Source of the DNA: Chitinophagaceae bacterium UBA4411
Lineage (GTDB): Bacteria > Bacteroidota > Bacteroidia > Chitinophagales > Chitinophagaceae
Assembly: GCA_002400415.1 (NCBI GenBank)
Contig: DGQP01000005.1
Span: forward strand, 654,266-718,265
Direction of reading: 5' to 3'
Length of the DNA: 64,000 nucleotides
Under the pieces are notes generated by a model that was not told the DNA's origin, did not search any database, and saw nothing but the letters and a program-made list of their open reading frames with translations. Positions 35,213 to 44,353 of this stretch are shown piece by piece; the stretch's first letter is position 1; each line of letters begins with the position of its first letter. Both the position numbers and the translations under genes were made by a program.

Positions 35213-36013
35213 ATGAAAAGAAATATTTTCCTTTCCCTCATCCTCTGTTGTGCAATTGCCTGTAACAACGAAAGTAAAACCAGTGCTTCAGGGGATAGTT
35301 TAACGGCTGCGTCAACTGCTGCCACGGTAACTGAAACCACTTCTTCGCCTGCAATGACAGGCAACTGCGGAAATCTCTTACTTTTTAAAAAAGGTACTGT
35401 AATTGAAGCGGTCAGTTATAACAAAGACGGGGAAGAAACCACGAGGCAAAATTCAACAGTGCTTGATGTGGCGACAACAGCTGCCGGGATGACGGCGGAA
35501 GTGGAAATGAAGAGTAGTGGAACAGGAAAAAAGGAAAATTCATTTATCGGGAAATACAGTTGTGATGGTAAGAATCTGTATGTTGATCTCACCAGCCTGT
35601 TTGCCAATATGGATGCAAAAGGAGCAAAAATCGAAGGAGACCCGGTTAACTTTCCGATCAATGTTACAGAAGGAGAAACTCTTCCGGATGTTGCTTATTC
35701 TATGACGGTTACAAAAGCGGGTAAGCAAATGAAGACAACTGTATTTATGAAGAACAGGAAGGTGGGGTCTAAAGAAAAGATAACCACTCCGGCCGGTACA
35801 TTTGATTGTTACCGGATATCATCCACATCTGAAGCGGAGGTGGATATTGAAGGCATGGATGAGAAAACGAAACAGGTTATGGAGGCAATGAAGAATACAA
35901 TGCCAAAACAAAGCTTTGTTTTTTTCTATGACCCTGCCATTATGATCGTTAAAGTGGAAATGTACAGCGGCGATAAATTAGTCAGCCATTCTGATGTGGT
36001 GGCAATAAAATAA
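35213..36013 (+). CDS. Lipoprotein with TapB/DUF3108-like domain
   Basis: The 266-residue lipoprotein has a type II signal (LSLILCCAIACNNES, lipid-modified Cys at about 17), a Ser/Thr-rich linker (about 20-45) and a beta-rich domain. Strings such as GNLLLFKKGTVIEAVSYNKDG, GKYSCDGKNLYVDLTSLF, KITTPAGTFDCYRISS and QSFVFFYDPAIMIVKVEMY match the pattern of TapB/DUF3108-like outer-membrane-associated lipoproteins. Function unknown. It is 20 bp downstream of the exported 124-residue protein. Confidence 0.7.
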   Translation: MKRNIFLSLILCCAIACNNESKTSASGDSLTAASTAATVTETTSSPAMTGNCGNLLLFKKGTVIEAVSYNKDGEETTRQNSTVLDVATTAAGMTAEVEMKSSGTGKKENSFIGKYSCDGKNLYVDLTSLFANMDAKGAKIEGDPVNFPINVTEGETLPDVAYSMTVTKAGKQMKTTVFMKNRKVGSKEKITTPAGTFDCYRISSTSEAEVDIEGMDEKTKQVMEAMKNTMPKQSFVFFYDPAIMIVKVEMYSGDKLVSHSDVVAIK

Positions 36014-36118
36014 TCAGCAAGCTGGCATGAACTGTTTTATGAAATATTCCGGTATAAAAGATATTGACTGCCTGAATGATGGCGATGGCTAACATTTTAT
36101 TAATAAAAACCTACTTCA

Positions 36119-37639
36119 ATGAAACGACTCTTTTCTTTCTGGCTTTTGCTCCTGGCTGTTTCACCGGCTCTTTTTGGCCAGATTGGCAGCAGGTCTACAG
36201 CTTTTAAACCCGAAGTGCACGGGCTGAAATTCGTTAACAGCCTGCAGGTGGAAGTGATCAATGATGTTCGTATGTCAGGTTTCTGCGGCGGCATGGTTTA
36301 TACAGCATTGGATTACTATAAGGCGAGGAAAGCAGTTCCTTCGCAAACCTATGCCCCTGCCAATGGTACAACATTATACACGTACATGTGGGGCCGCCAG
36401 CGCAGTTCTGTCATTGATAACATTGATAAATGGACAGAACTGTTTGTAAACCCTTTTGGCTGGAGAACCAACGAGTTTTTTAACTGGGGTTTACAGGGAT
36501 ATGGCGGAGGAAGATTAGAAGAATTGAAAAAGGAGATAGATAAGGGTTCTCCGGTTCCGCTGGGATTATTTAAACCCGGGGATGGTGGTACGGGTCCCCA
36601 TCACCAGGTACTTGCCATTGGGTATAATGGCGGACGTTATAAAGGAGACCTTGGTGCCTACAAGGAAGACCTGGAAATTATGGTCTATGACCCGAATTTT
36701 CCGGGTGTAACTAAAATACTGAAACCGAACCCCGCCGCTAATATCTTTTATTACAAAGATGATCCGGGAAATACCCGTTGCCAGTGGCAAACCTATTTTG
36801 TCAATAAAAAATATAACTATTCAGCACCGCCAACTATTGCGGAAGGGCCTGTGTCAACCGCGGCTGAAGTAAAAGAATTACTACTGGAAGTCAGGACAGG
36901 TGGTGATGATCTTCGGGGAGGTAATGATAACCTGAATGTGACATTGAATTTTAAAACCAAACCTTCACAGACAATCAACAATGTTAACAAAAGTGCCCGC
37001 TGGATCGGTAATTATACTGAAACAGTCCCTGTTCGTTTGCTGACGCCTGTTCCTTTGAGTGAACTGAAAAGCATCACTCTCTCCACAACGTTTGGCGGGG
37101 GGATTGGTGGTGATAACTGGAACATGGATGCCGTAAGAGTGCTGCACAATGACCAGGAATTGCTGTGGCGATCGTCATCTCCCGTAAAAAGGTTTACAGG
37201 ATCAGATAAAACACTGACCCTCCCCCTGACTGTGAACCCTGCAGGCGATGGGAGAGCAAGAGAACTTATTGTTGAATTTGTTACCGGGGGCGATGATCTG
37301 CGGGGAGGCAATGATAATGTGGACCTGACTATTTTTTATAAAGACGGCAGCAAACAATTAGTAAAAAACCTCAATAAAGGAGCAGGACTGGGAGGCGGAT
37401 CCTACAAGGCCTATACGGTGGCTTTAAGTAAGTATGTGCCGGCCACGGAAATAAAAAGTATTGCCCTTTCCACCACGTTTGGCGGAGGTATTGGCGGAGA
37501 CAACTGGAATCTCGATGTTTTTAAAGTGGCCGCAAGAGGAGGAGGTGCGTACAAAGTGATTGTGGAAAAAGAAGGGACTCCTTTAAAACGGTTTACGGGC
37601 AGTGACCAGTATTATATCGTAAATGCAAGTACTGACTGA
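36119..37639 (+). CDS. Exported papain/C39-like protein with two LRGGNDN modules
   Basis: The 506-residue protein has a signal peptide (FWLLLLAVSPALFG) and an N-terminal domain (about 25-230) with features of a papain-like or C39-like peptidase: a Cys in MSGFCGGMVYTALDYY, His in GPHHQVLAIGYN, and Asp/Asn in VYDPNFPG. The catalytic role is inferred from this order. Two C-terminal beta-modules (about 256-341 and 382-470) each carry TGGDDLRGGNDN and TFGGGIGGDNWN, giving a PLAT-like or lipid- and carbohydrate-binding character. It heads an operon with two further exported proteins (57 bp, then a 4-bp overlap). Substrate unknown. Confidence 0.7.
   Translation: MKRLFSFWLLLLAVSPALFGQIGSRSTAFKPEVHGLKFVNSLQVEVINDVRMSGFCGGMVYTALDYYKARKAVPSQTYAPANGTTLYTYMWGRQRSSVIDNIDKWTELFVNPFGWRTNEFFNWGLQGYGGGRLEELKKEIDKGSPVPLGLFKPGDGGTGPHHQVLAIGYNGGRYKGDLGAYKEDLEIMVYDPNFPGVTKILKPNPAANIFYYKDDPGNTRCQWQTYFVNKKYNYSAPPTIAEGPVSTAAEVKELLLEVRTGGDDLRGGNDNLNVTLNFKTKPSQTINNVNKSARWIGNYTETVPVRLLTPVPLSELKSITLSTTFGGGIGGDNWNMDAVRVLHNDQELLWRSSSPVKRFTGSDKTLTLPLTVNPAGDGRARELIVEFVTGGDDLRGGNDNVDLTIFYKDGSKQLVKNLNKGAGLGGGSYKAYTVALSKYVPATEIKSIALSTTFGGGIGGDNWNLDVFKVAARGGGAYKVIVEKEGTPLKRFTGSDQYYIVNASTD
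36886..37140 (+). repeat. LRGGNDN module, copy 1
   Basis: Intragenic copy of the beta-module, residues about 256-341 of the papain-like protein; compare 37264-37530. It carries TGGDDLRGGNDN near the start and GGIGGDNWNMD near the end. Confidence 0.6.
37264..37530 (+). repeat. LRGGNDN module, copy 2
   Basis: Second copy, residues about 382-470, with the same two motifs (TGGDDLRGGNDN, GGIGGDNWNLD). Codons differ between copies, so it is an old duplication. Confidence 0.6.
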
Positions 37640-37696
37640 GCATTGCACCGAACAATTCAATAGTTGAATTAAATACAAACATTAACCCCTTTACAC

Positions 37697-38299
37697 ATGA
37701 AATATAAAAACCAACTCATGCTGTTGCCGTTGCTGTTGCTTTTTTCAGCACTGCACATAAAAGCACAACCTTTCAACCTGGATGAAAATGTAAAACCAGT
37801 TGAACTGAAATTCGAAGAGTATAAAAAAGAAGGCGAGGCAAAAGCAAAAGGCAGGATTAGCGTCAATACACTTACGCAGGAGCAGGATACGGCGTACTAT
37901 TTTATACAGGGATTAAACATGTATGCACCCACTTATTTCAGTTTGAATAGTAACCAGCCGGATGCAGATATTACCATCAAACTTTGTAAAGAAAACTGGA
38001 AAACATTCCACCGTACAGGAGAGGTAAAAGGGAAAGCACTGTGGAAATCTGACTTTAAAACAGAAGGCGATTTTGGAATCATGGTGATTGCTAACAAAAA
38101 GCCGGTTACATATGTACTAATGGTTTGGACCGGCGATGAGCTGAAAGTGGAGATGCCATCTGTTTTTAAACAGGCAGACAGCGCTGCAACTTCGGGTGGC
38201 GGATGGTTCAAAAAGAATATGACGCTGGTTATCGTTGCGGCTGCGGCCTTACTTATCATATCTTTTTTATTAGTAAAACTTAAAAAGAAACAATCATGA
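37697..38299 (+). CDS. Exported protein with C-terminal membrane anchor (200 aa)
   Basis: It has a signal peptide (LLPLLLLFSALHIKAQ) and a soluble domain (about 22-160: VELKFEEYKKEGEAKAKGRISV, YYFIQGLNMYAPTYFSL, GDFGIMVIANKKPVTYVLMVW). A Ser/Gly linker and a membrane span at about 175-195 (MTLVIVAAAALLIISFLLV) end in KLKKKQS. So the body is held on the outer side of the membrane, with the Lys tail in the cytoplasm. The family is not recognised. The next gene overlaps its stop codon by 4 bp, which suggests coupling. Confidence 0.65.
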   Translation: MKYKNQLMLLPLLLLFSALHIKAQPFNLDENVKPVELKFEEYKKEGEAKAKGRISVNTLTQEQDTAYYFIQGLNMYAPTYFSLNSNQPDADITIKLCKENWKTFHRTGEVKGKALWKSDFKTEGDFGIMVIANKKPVTYVLMVWTGDELKVEMPSVFKQADSAATSGGGWFKKNMTLVIVAAAALLIISFLLVKLKKKQS

Positions 38300-38961
38300 A
38301 GACGACTATTATTGATACCATTCTGAAAAGAACACCGCTGGTCATAGCAGTGCTGTTTTTATCTCTTGCTGTCAATGCCCAGGACGATGATGGTCTGGAT
38401 ATTGGTGGTGACAATGATCCTGCTGAGGCCGTCCATGATGCGTACGAGCAATTACAGGGATATCTGGACTGGCTGGAAGAAAGAAGAAACGAATGGAATG
38501 CAGTTCAAAACTTTGAACCGGGGGCCTGCGCCCCGGATTTCAGTGCCAGTGCCGGGGCTATGATGCCTTCTACCTGCGCCGGGAATGTCGGGTGCGGAGA
38601 ATGTTATGAAAGAGCTGTTGGCGAATTAAATTTTATCCGCCGCCAGCTGGGACGATTGCGTTGCATTTACAATAACACGAAAAATTTTACAGAAAAAGCG
38701 TTGTCATTCGGCGATAACACGAGCGGTATCCATGCCGTAACGGGTATTGCCTGGCAAAATGAAAGGGGTGGCATCGTGGCAGAGTTTGACCATTTTAAAC
38801 AAACCTACGACCGCAAATACACGGATATGATGGGCTCTTTGCAAAGGGCTTTACAAAGTATAAGTGCATGTGAACAACAATATGGTTTGCCGGACTGGTA
38901 TCAGCGTTTTGGATTTATGTACTTTGAATTTATGAAAGACAAATACAAAAGAACTGATTAA
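38296..38961 (+). CDS. Exported Cys-containing helical protein (221 aa)
   Basis: A signal sequence (LVIAVLFLSLAVNAQ) is followed by an acidic segment (DDDGLDIGGDNDPAEAV) and a mainly helical domain. Cys residues sit in ACAPDF, STCAGNVGCGECYERA, LRCIYNN and SACEQQ; eight or so Cys would suit extracytoplasmic disulfides. It overlaps the preceding gene (ATGA). The family is not recognised. It is the last gene of the papain-like operon, and a strong bidirectional terminator follows. Confidence 0.65.
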   Translation: MKTTIIDTILKRTPLVIAVLFLSLAVNAQDDDGLDIGGDNDPAEAVHDAYEQLQGYLDWLEERRNEWNAVQNFEPGACAPDFSASAGAMMPSTCAGNVGCGECYERAVGELNFIRRQLGRLRCIYNNTKNFTEKALSFGDNTSGIHAVTGIAWQNERGGIVAEFDHFKQTYDRKYTDMMGSLQRALQSISACEQQYGLPDWYQRFGFMYFEFMKDKYKRTD

Positions 38962-38981
38962 AATAGCCAACGGTCTGTGCT

Positions 38982-39015
38982 AATTAAAAAGGCTCCACCA
39001 GGAGCCTTTTTAATT
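38982..39015. terminator. Bidirectional terminator
   Basis: A perfect 15-bp stem (AATTAAAAAGGCTCC and its complement) with a 4-nt loop has A- and T-runs on both sides. It ends the papain-like operon and the convergent YebC gene. Confidence 0.9.
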
Positions 39016-39026
39016 ACTTATTTCTC

Positions 39027-39749
39027 TTATCCCATATTATGAAACACTTTCTGCACATCATCATCCTGCTCTAATTTTTCGATCAGTTTGCTCACATCAG
39101 CAGCCTGTTCATCATTTACGGGCACGGTGGTGGAGGGGATCCATTCCAGCTCCGCACTGATGGGGGTGATGCCTTTATCTTCAAGCGCTTTTTGCATATT
39201 ACCAAAATCATGGAAGCCACAGCGAACTACTAACACATCTTCTCCATTTTCACCGGAGCCTTCTCCCAGTTCTTCCAAACCAAAATCGATCAGTTCCAGT
39301 TCCATATCTTCAGCATTCAGTCCTTCGGGTTTTAATTTAAACACACCCATTTTTTTGAACTGGAAGGCTACACTGCCACTATTACCCAATGTGCCGCCGC
39401 CTTTATTGAAATGCGATTTTACATTGGCTACTGTCCTTACATGGTTATCGGTAGCTGTTTCCACCAGGATGGCAACACCGTGTGGACCATATCCTTCATA
39501 TAATATCTCGTCATAGTTTACCAGTTCCTTGCCCTGCGCCCTTTTGATGGCGGCTTCCACCCTGTCCTTGGGCATACCCACACTGCGGGCATTCTGAAAA
39601 CAACGGCGGAGGGCGGCATTTGAATTCGGATCAGGGCCACCGGCTTTTACGGCGATCACAATTTCTTTACCAATACGGGTAAACTGTTTGGCCATGCGGT
39701 CCCAGCGGGCAAACATGGTCGATTTACGGACTTCAAATATTCTTCCCAT
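39027..39749 (-). CDS. YebC/PmpR family transcriptional/translation factor
   Basis: The 240-residue protein has the three-domain YebC fold. Recognised strings are MGRIFEVRKSTMFARWDRM, GGPDPNSNAALRRCFQNAR, MPKDRVEAAIKRAQG, YEGYGPHGVAILVE, FNKGGGTLGNSGSVAFQF and LEWIPSTTVPV. The N-terminus is a variant of the common M-A-G-H-S-K-W start. Homologues bind DNA in some bacteria and act in translation of polyproline stretches in others, so the precise role is open. Its own promoter is the perfect -7 box at 39772-39779. Confidence 0.92.
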   Translation of the reverse strand: MGRIFEVRKSTMFARWDRMAKQFTRIGKEIVIAVKAGGPDPNSNAALRRCFQNARSVGMPKDRVEAAIKRAQGKELVNYDEILYEGYGPHGVAILVETATDNHVRTVANVKSHFNKGGGTLGNSGSVAFQFKKMGVFKLKPEGLNAEDMELELIDFGLEELGEGSGENGEDVLVVRCGFHDFGNMQKALEDKGITPISAELEWIPSTTVPVNDEQAADVSKLIEKLEQDDDVQKVFHNMG

Positions 39750-39771
39750 AACTCATATTCTTTTGAGGCTG

Positions 39772-39779
39772 CAAATCTA
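39772..39779 (-). promoter_or_regulatory. -7 promoter element TAGATTTG, YebC gene
   Basis: Perfect TAnnTTTG match, with a leader of about 17 nt before the ATG. Its upstream region overlaps the amino-acid permease terminator at 39798-39825. Confidence 0.6.
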
Positions 39780-39797
39780 AGGTAATAGGGGTAAATG

Positions 39798-39825
39798 AAA
39801 AACCGCCCCAAACCGGGGCGGTTTT
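39798..39825 (-). terminator. Terminator after the APC permease gene
   Basis: On the minus strand an 11-bp stem (AAAACCGCCCC/GGGGCGGTTTT, 5-nt loop) ends in a T-run. It sits 21 bp past the permease stop codon and just upstream of the YebC promoter. Confidence 0.85.
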
Positions 39826-39845
39826 AAACTGAACATCGTTTATTA

Positions 39846-41375
39846 CTAATTAAAATCAGATGCTTTCGGCAATATTTCACCCGGATTTTTCAGCTTACTT
39901 CTTTTCCGGCTATAGGCGAAGTAAACAACCAGGCCAATACCCATCCAGATAAAGGCGACTTTTAATGTTTGTGCATCCAGTCCAACGATCATCAGGGTAC
40001 AGATGATCGCACCCAGGGAACTCACGATTGGTACCAGCGGTGTTTTAAATGGCCGTTCAATGTTAGGGTTTTTTACCCGTAGTATCCAAACCCCGATACT
40101 CACCAGCACAAACGCAAACAAGGTTCCGAAACTGGTCAGGTCACCTGCAACATGCCCGGGAACAAAAGCCGCAAAAGCTCCTACAAACAGGAACAGGATC
40201 CAGTTGGCTTTATACGGTGTTTTATATTTTGGATGCAGATCACCAAAGGCTTTGGGGATCAGCCCGTCATTACTCATGGTATAGAAGATACGGCTTTGTC
40301 CCATTAACATCACAAGGATTACCGAGGAGAAACCAGCAAGAATGGCAACGGTTACTGCATTGGCCAGCCAGCTATATCCTGTCATGTATGTACTGATAGC
40401 ATAAGCAACAGAAGCTTCCCTGCCTTTTTCAGGATCAACAAAGTCTTTCCAGGGAGCAACACCTGTAAGTACGTGCCCGAACAGGATATAAAGAATGGTA
40501 CAAACCACCAATGAACCGAGGATACCGATTGGCATATCTCTTTTCGGGTTTTTGGCTTCCTGTGCTGCTGTACTAACTGCATCAAAACCGATAAATGCAA
40601 AGAATACAATAGCTGCACCACCAAGGACACCTCCCCATCCATGTTTATTCCAGCCGCTGTAATCAGCAATCACTTTACCGGCCTGGTCGGCCACAGCCTG
40701 CGTCCCTTCAGGGATCATATAAGGGGTGTGATTTTCTGGTTTGATAAACTGCCAGCCGATAGCAATGAACAGGATAACGATGGCCACTTTGATGAATACA
40801 ATGATCATATTTACAAAAGCCGATTCCTGAGTTCCTTTGATCAATAATAAAGTAAGGGCCAGCAAAATGATCAAAGCCGGTGCATTCAGGATACCTGAAT
40901 GATGTATTCCGGCTGTATCAGTAAAACTTTCAAACGGCGAGTGGCACCATTCATATGGAATAGCCCCTCCCAACAGCTTATTTAAATATTCACTCCAGGC
41001 AATAGAAACAGTGGCAGCTCCCAGCGCATATTCCATGATCAGTGCCCAGCCAATGATCCAGGCAATCAATTCTCCCATGGTAACATATGAATAGGCATAA
41101 GCGCTGCCGGCAATCGGTATCATCGAAGCAAACTCTGCATAACACAAACCGGCGAAGGCGCAACCAATGGCAGCCACAACGAATGACAGGGTTACAGCAG
41201 GCCCGGCCGCTTGTCCGGCTGCTGCCGCGGTCCGTACGAATAAACCTGCGCCGATGATAGCGCCTATTCCAAGAGCTATCAGGTTTCCGGGTCCAAGCGT
41301 TCTTTTCAATCCCTTCTCCGTATCTGCTGCCTGTGCCAGCACCTGGTCAAGGGGTTTCTTAATGAATAAACTCAT
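39846..41375 (-). CDS. APC-family amino-acid permease (cationic amino-acid transporter type)
   Basis: This 509-residue carrier has about 12-14 membrane spans. The N-terminus shows KPLDQVLAQAADTEKGLKRTLGPGNLIALGIGAIIGAGLFV, and the middle FFAFIGFDAVSTAAQEAKNP, both typical of the CAT subgroup that takes up cationic or other amino acids. The C-terminus ends RKRSKLKNPGEILPKASDFN. Substrate not determined. It is followed on the same strand by a terminator and preceded by a second permease gene, 70 bp away. Confidence 0.92.
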   Translation of the reverse strand: MSLFIKKPLDQVLAQAADTEKGLKRTLGPGNLIALGIGAIIGAGLFVRTAAAAGQAAGPAVTLSFVVAAIGCAFAGLCYAEFASMIPIAGSAYAYSYVTMGELIAWIIGWALIMEYALGAATVSIAWSEYLNKLLGGAIPYEWCHSPFESFTDTAGIHHSGILNAPALIILLALTLLLIKGTQESAFVNMIIVFIKVAIVILFIAIGWQFIKPENHTPYMIPEGTQAVADQAGKVIADYSGWNKHGWGGVLGGAAIVFFAFIGFDAVSTAAQEAKNPKRDMPIGILGSLVVCTILYILFGHVLTGVAPWKDFVDPEKGREASVAYAISTYMTGYSWLANAVTVAILAGFSSVILVMLMGQSRIFYTMSNDGLIPKAFGDLHPKYKTPYKANWILFLFVGAFAAFVPGHVAGDLTSFGTLFAFVLVSIGVWILRVKNPNIERPFKTPLVPIVSSLGAIICTLMIVGLDAQTLKVAFIWMGIGLVVYFAYSRKRSKLKNPGEILPKASDFN

Positions 41376-41445
41376 TTGTTGGTTTTTTATAAGTGACTAA
41401 GATAAGTATTGAAGCCTAAACTTCATGCGTTCTTTTTTGAATGGC

Positions 41446-42882
41446 CTATGCTTTTTTATTCGTGGAAATGGCCAGGTAATAAAGGGGGACTCCCAGTAAT
41501 ACGATGATCAGGCCGGGCCAGGTAAATTCAGGTTTATATATAATCAGCAAACCACAAAAAGCTGCTCCCATTAATATATACAGCGCCGGCAAAATGGGAT
41601 AGCCAAATGCTTTATAAGGCCTCTCGGCCTCAGGCCTTTTCTTGCGCAGGATAAAGATACCCGCAATAGTAAGCATATAAAATAAAACTACTACGAAGGA
41701 AATCATGTCAAGTAACTGCCCGTATTTACCACTCAGGCTCCAGATACTGGCCGCAATACATTGTATCCATAAAGCCACCTGCGGCACGGCATTTTTATTC
41801 AGATCACCCACACTTTTAAAGAACAATCCATCTTTGGCCATGGTATAATACACCCTTGCGCCAGCTAATATCAGCCCGTTATTACAACCAAAAGTGGAGA
41901 CCATGATCAGTAAGGCAATGATGATAGCTCCTTTATCGCCAAATATATGTAAGGAAGCTTCCACTGCCGGGCGGTCATCGGTTGCAAATGCAATTCTTTC
42001 CAGCGGAAGAACATTCAGGTACATCAGGTTGGCGGCAACATAAATAACAGTCACTATCAGCGTACCGAGAAATAAACTCAGCCCGATATTCCGTTTCGGG
42101 TTTTTCATTTCACCGGCGATAAAGGTTACATTATTCCAGGCATCACTGCTGAAGATAGAACCCACCATCGCGGCCGCAATGGCACCGGCCAAAGCACTGC
42201 CTGAAATACCGATCCATGTACCGGGTTGTAATTGACCTGCTGCATCTTTTTGCCCAAAATCCTGCATAGCAGTGAAACCGGTCTTCCAGTTTTCTGCCCA
42301 GAAACTTTCTTTGACCAGTAAAAAACCAAAAGCAATCAGCCCGAAAAGAGCAAAGAGCTTGGCTGAGGTAAAAATGGTCTGGATGAGTTTACCTTCTTTT
42401 ACCCCTTTAGAATTGATATACGTTAACAGGCAGATAATAACAATAGAAACAAGCTGGCCGGAGTACACTTTAGTGATACCGGCATCAAACAGGAAATAGT
42501 TATTTCCTAACTCAGGAACGAGATATGCGAGGAACTTGGAGAAGGCCACACCCACCGCAGCAATGGTGGCGGTCTGTATTACTGCAAAAAAACTCCAGCC
42601 GTATAAAAAACCCATCAGCGGATTGTAGGCTTCTTTCAGGTAAACATATTGCCCGCCGGCTTTGGGAAACATGCCGCTCAGTTCTCCATAACTCAGGGCA
42701 GCTGTCAATGTCATAAAACCAGTAATAAGCCAGACAGCGACCAGCCAGCCTGCACTTCCGACATTACGGGTGATATCGGCGCTCACAATAAAGATACCTG
42801 ATCCGATCATGGAACCGGCCACGATCATGGTACCGTCAAACAGTCCCAGAGTGGGTTTAAAGGAAGTTGGTTGATCCTGCAT
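41446..42882 (-). CDS. APC-family amino-acid permease (LAT/AdiC type)
   Basis: This 478-residue membrane carrier has about 12 spans. Recognisable pieces are GLFDGTMIVAGSMIGSGIFI, YGELSGMFPKAGGQYVYLKE, SSDAWNNVTFIAGEMKNPKRN and LRKKRPEAERPYKAFGYP. It belongs to the L-type/AdiC branch (exchangers of neutral or other amino acids), while the neighbour at 39846 belongs to the cationic branch. The two permeases are adjacent on the same strand. The upstream region (42883-43040) is shared with the divergent symporter gene. Confidence 0.92.
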   Translation of the reverse strand: MQDQPTSFKPTLGLFDGTMIVAGSMIGSGIFIVSADITRNVGSAGWLVAVWLITGFMTLTAALSYGELSGMFPKAGGQYVYLKEAYNPLMGFLYGWSFFAVIQTATIAAVGVAFSKFLAYLVPELGNNYFLFDAGITKVYSGQLVSIVIICLLTYINSKGVKEGKLIQTIFTSAKLFALFGLIAFGFLLVKESFWAENWKTGFTAMQDFGQKDAAGQLQPGTWIGISGSALAGAIAAAMVGSIFSSDAWNNVTFIAGEMKNPKRNIGLSLFLGTLIVTVIYVAANLMYLNVLPLERIAFATDDRPAVEASLHIFGDKGAIIIALLIMVSTFGCNNGLILAGARVYYTMAKDGLFFKSVGDLNKNAVPQVALWIQCIAASIWSLSGKYGQLLDMISFVVVLFYMLTIAGIFILRKKRPEAERPYKAFGYPILPALYILMGAAFCGLLIIYKPEFTWPGLIIVLLGVPLYYLAISTNKKA

Positions 42883-43040
42883 AGCGTTAGTTTAAGAGGG
42901 ACAGTTTTTAGAAGCAGGGAAAATACTGATTTCCGGCAAAAACGGGTCAAAAGAATTATTAACGGCGGCATTTTAAAAGTTTTGTGGCTGGGCAATTTTT
43001 ACCGATTTTCGGCAATCTTTGTTATTATCAAATCTATTGC

Positions 43041-44336
43041 ATGTCAAAAAATAACCGGCTCACGTTGTATATAATGATCGCCATGATACTGGGTATCGTG
43101 GTGGGTTATTTTATCAATGCCAATGCTTCCCCGGAATTCATCAAAGCATTTGGTCCGAAGATCAAGTTACTGACTACTATCTTTCTCCGGTTAGTGCAGA
43201 TGGTGATCGCACCGCTTGTATTTGCCACCCTGGTGGTGGGTATTGCCAAACTGGGTGATCTGAAAACAGTTGGCCGTGTGGGAGGGAAAGCCATGCTTTG
43301 GTTTGTGTCGGCCTCCTTAGTTAGTTTGTTCCTCGGGTTATTATTGGTGAGCATTACCAAGCCCGGTGTGGGAGTAAACCTGTCCGATACCGATGTGGAA
43401 GGTGTAAAGGAACTGATGAAAAAACAGGAAGAATTTTCATTAGCGAAATTCGTTGAGCATGTGTTTCCGAAAAGTGTGATTGAGGCAATGGCGACCAATG
43501 AAATATTGCAGCTGGTTGTATTCTCGGTTTTCTTTGGTGTGGCATTAACTGCCATTGGTAAGGCAGGAGAGCCAGTTATAAAAGCGCTGGATTCTTTAGC
43601 ACATGTGATGCTGAAAATGGTGGGTTATATTATGAATGTGGCGCCGGTCGGCGTTTTTGGAGCCATGTGTGCCGTAATCGCCGCCAAAGGATTAGGGATC
43701 CTGGGCACTTACGCAAAGTATATTGGTTCTTTTTACCTCGGTTTAATTGTGCTCTGGTCGTTACTATTATTCGCAGGCTACCTGATTCTGAAGAACAGAC
43801 TACCTGTTTTATTGCGAAGAATCTCCAACCCGATGGCCGTTGCCTTCAGTACGGCCAGCAGTGAAGCGGTGTTGCCAAAACTGATCGAAGAAATGGAACG
43901 TTTTGGCTGCAAGGATAAAATTGTTTCGTTTGTTCTTCCGTTAGGTTATTCTTTTAACCTCGATGGGAGTATGATGTACATGACATTTGCGAGTATGTTC
44001 ATTGCACAGGCGTATAATATTACATCAGTAACCGGTGATATCGGAACACAGATCACCATGCTGCTCGTATTCATGCTCACCAGCAAAGGTGTTGCCGGTG
44101 TGCCAAGAGCTTCGCTGGTGGTGGTATTGGCAACAGCCGGTATGTTTGGTATTCCGGCTGAAGGGATTGGTCTTATTTTGGCCATTGATGTTTTCTGCGA
44201 TATGGGCCGTACTATGACCAATGTATTGGGCAATGCTTTAGCCACGGCAGCGGTCAGTAAATGGGAAGGCGCCCTGGCTCATGCACCACATGAGCATCAT
44301 GAAGGGCATGAACATTCAACAACACACAATCATTAA
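43041..44336 (+). CDS. Dicarboxylate/amino-acid:cation symporter (DAACS)
   Basis: This 431-residue symporter of the GltP/DctA family takes up glutamate, aspartate or C4-dicarboxylates with Na+ or H+. Seen are MIAPLVFATLVVGIAKLGD, the re-entrant loop AFSTASSEAVLPKL, the NxDGxxMY motif of span 7 (SFNLDGSMMYM), and IFADM-like DVFCDMGRTMTNVLGN. The C-terminal tail is rich in His (HAPHEHHEGHEHSTTHNH, nine in 18), unusual for this family and possibly metal-binding. The start at 43041 (MSKNNRL) is chosen; an in-frame upstream ATG (42984) gives an unlikely extension. AATCTTTG (43014-43021 region) is a possible -7 element. Confidence 0.93.
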   Translation: MSKNNRLTLYIMIAMILGIVVGYFINANASPEFIKAFGPKIKLLTTIFLRLVQMVIAPLVFATLVVGIAKLGDLKTVGRVGGKAMLWFVSASLVSLFLGLLLVSITKPGVGVNLSDTDVEGVKELMKKQEEFSLAKFVEHVFPKSVIEAMATNEILQLVVFSVFFGVALTAIGKAGEPVIKALDSLAHVMLKMVGYIMNVAPVGVFGAMCAVIAAKGLGILGTYAKYIGSFYLGLIVLWSLLLFAGYLILKNRLPVLLRRISNPMAVAFSTASSEAVLPKLIEEMERFGCKDKIVSFVLPLGYSFNLDGSMMYMTFASMFIAQAYNITSVTGDIGTQITMLLVFMLTSKGVAGVPRASLVVVLATAGMFGIPAEGIGLILAIDVFCDMGRTMTNVLGNALATAAVSKWEGALAHAPHEHHEGHEHSTTHNH

Positions 44337-44338
44337 AT

Positions 44339-44344
44339 CAGGAG
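44339..44344 (+). promoter_or_regulatory. Purine-rich ribosome-binding-like sequence before the DedA gene
   Basis: An AGGAGGG sequence lies about 9 bp before the ATG at 44354. Most starts in this window lack such a sequence, so this is an exception and may reflect coupling to the upstream symporter gene. Confidence 0.5.
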
Positions 44345-44353
44345 GGAATAGTT

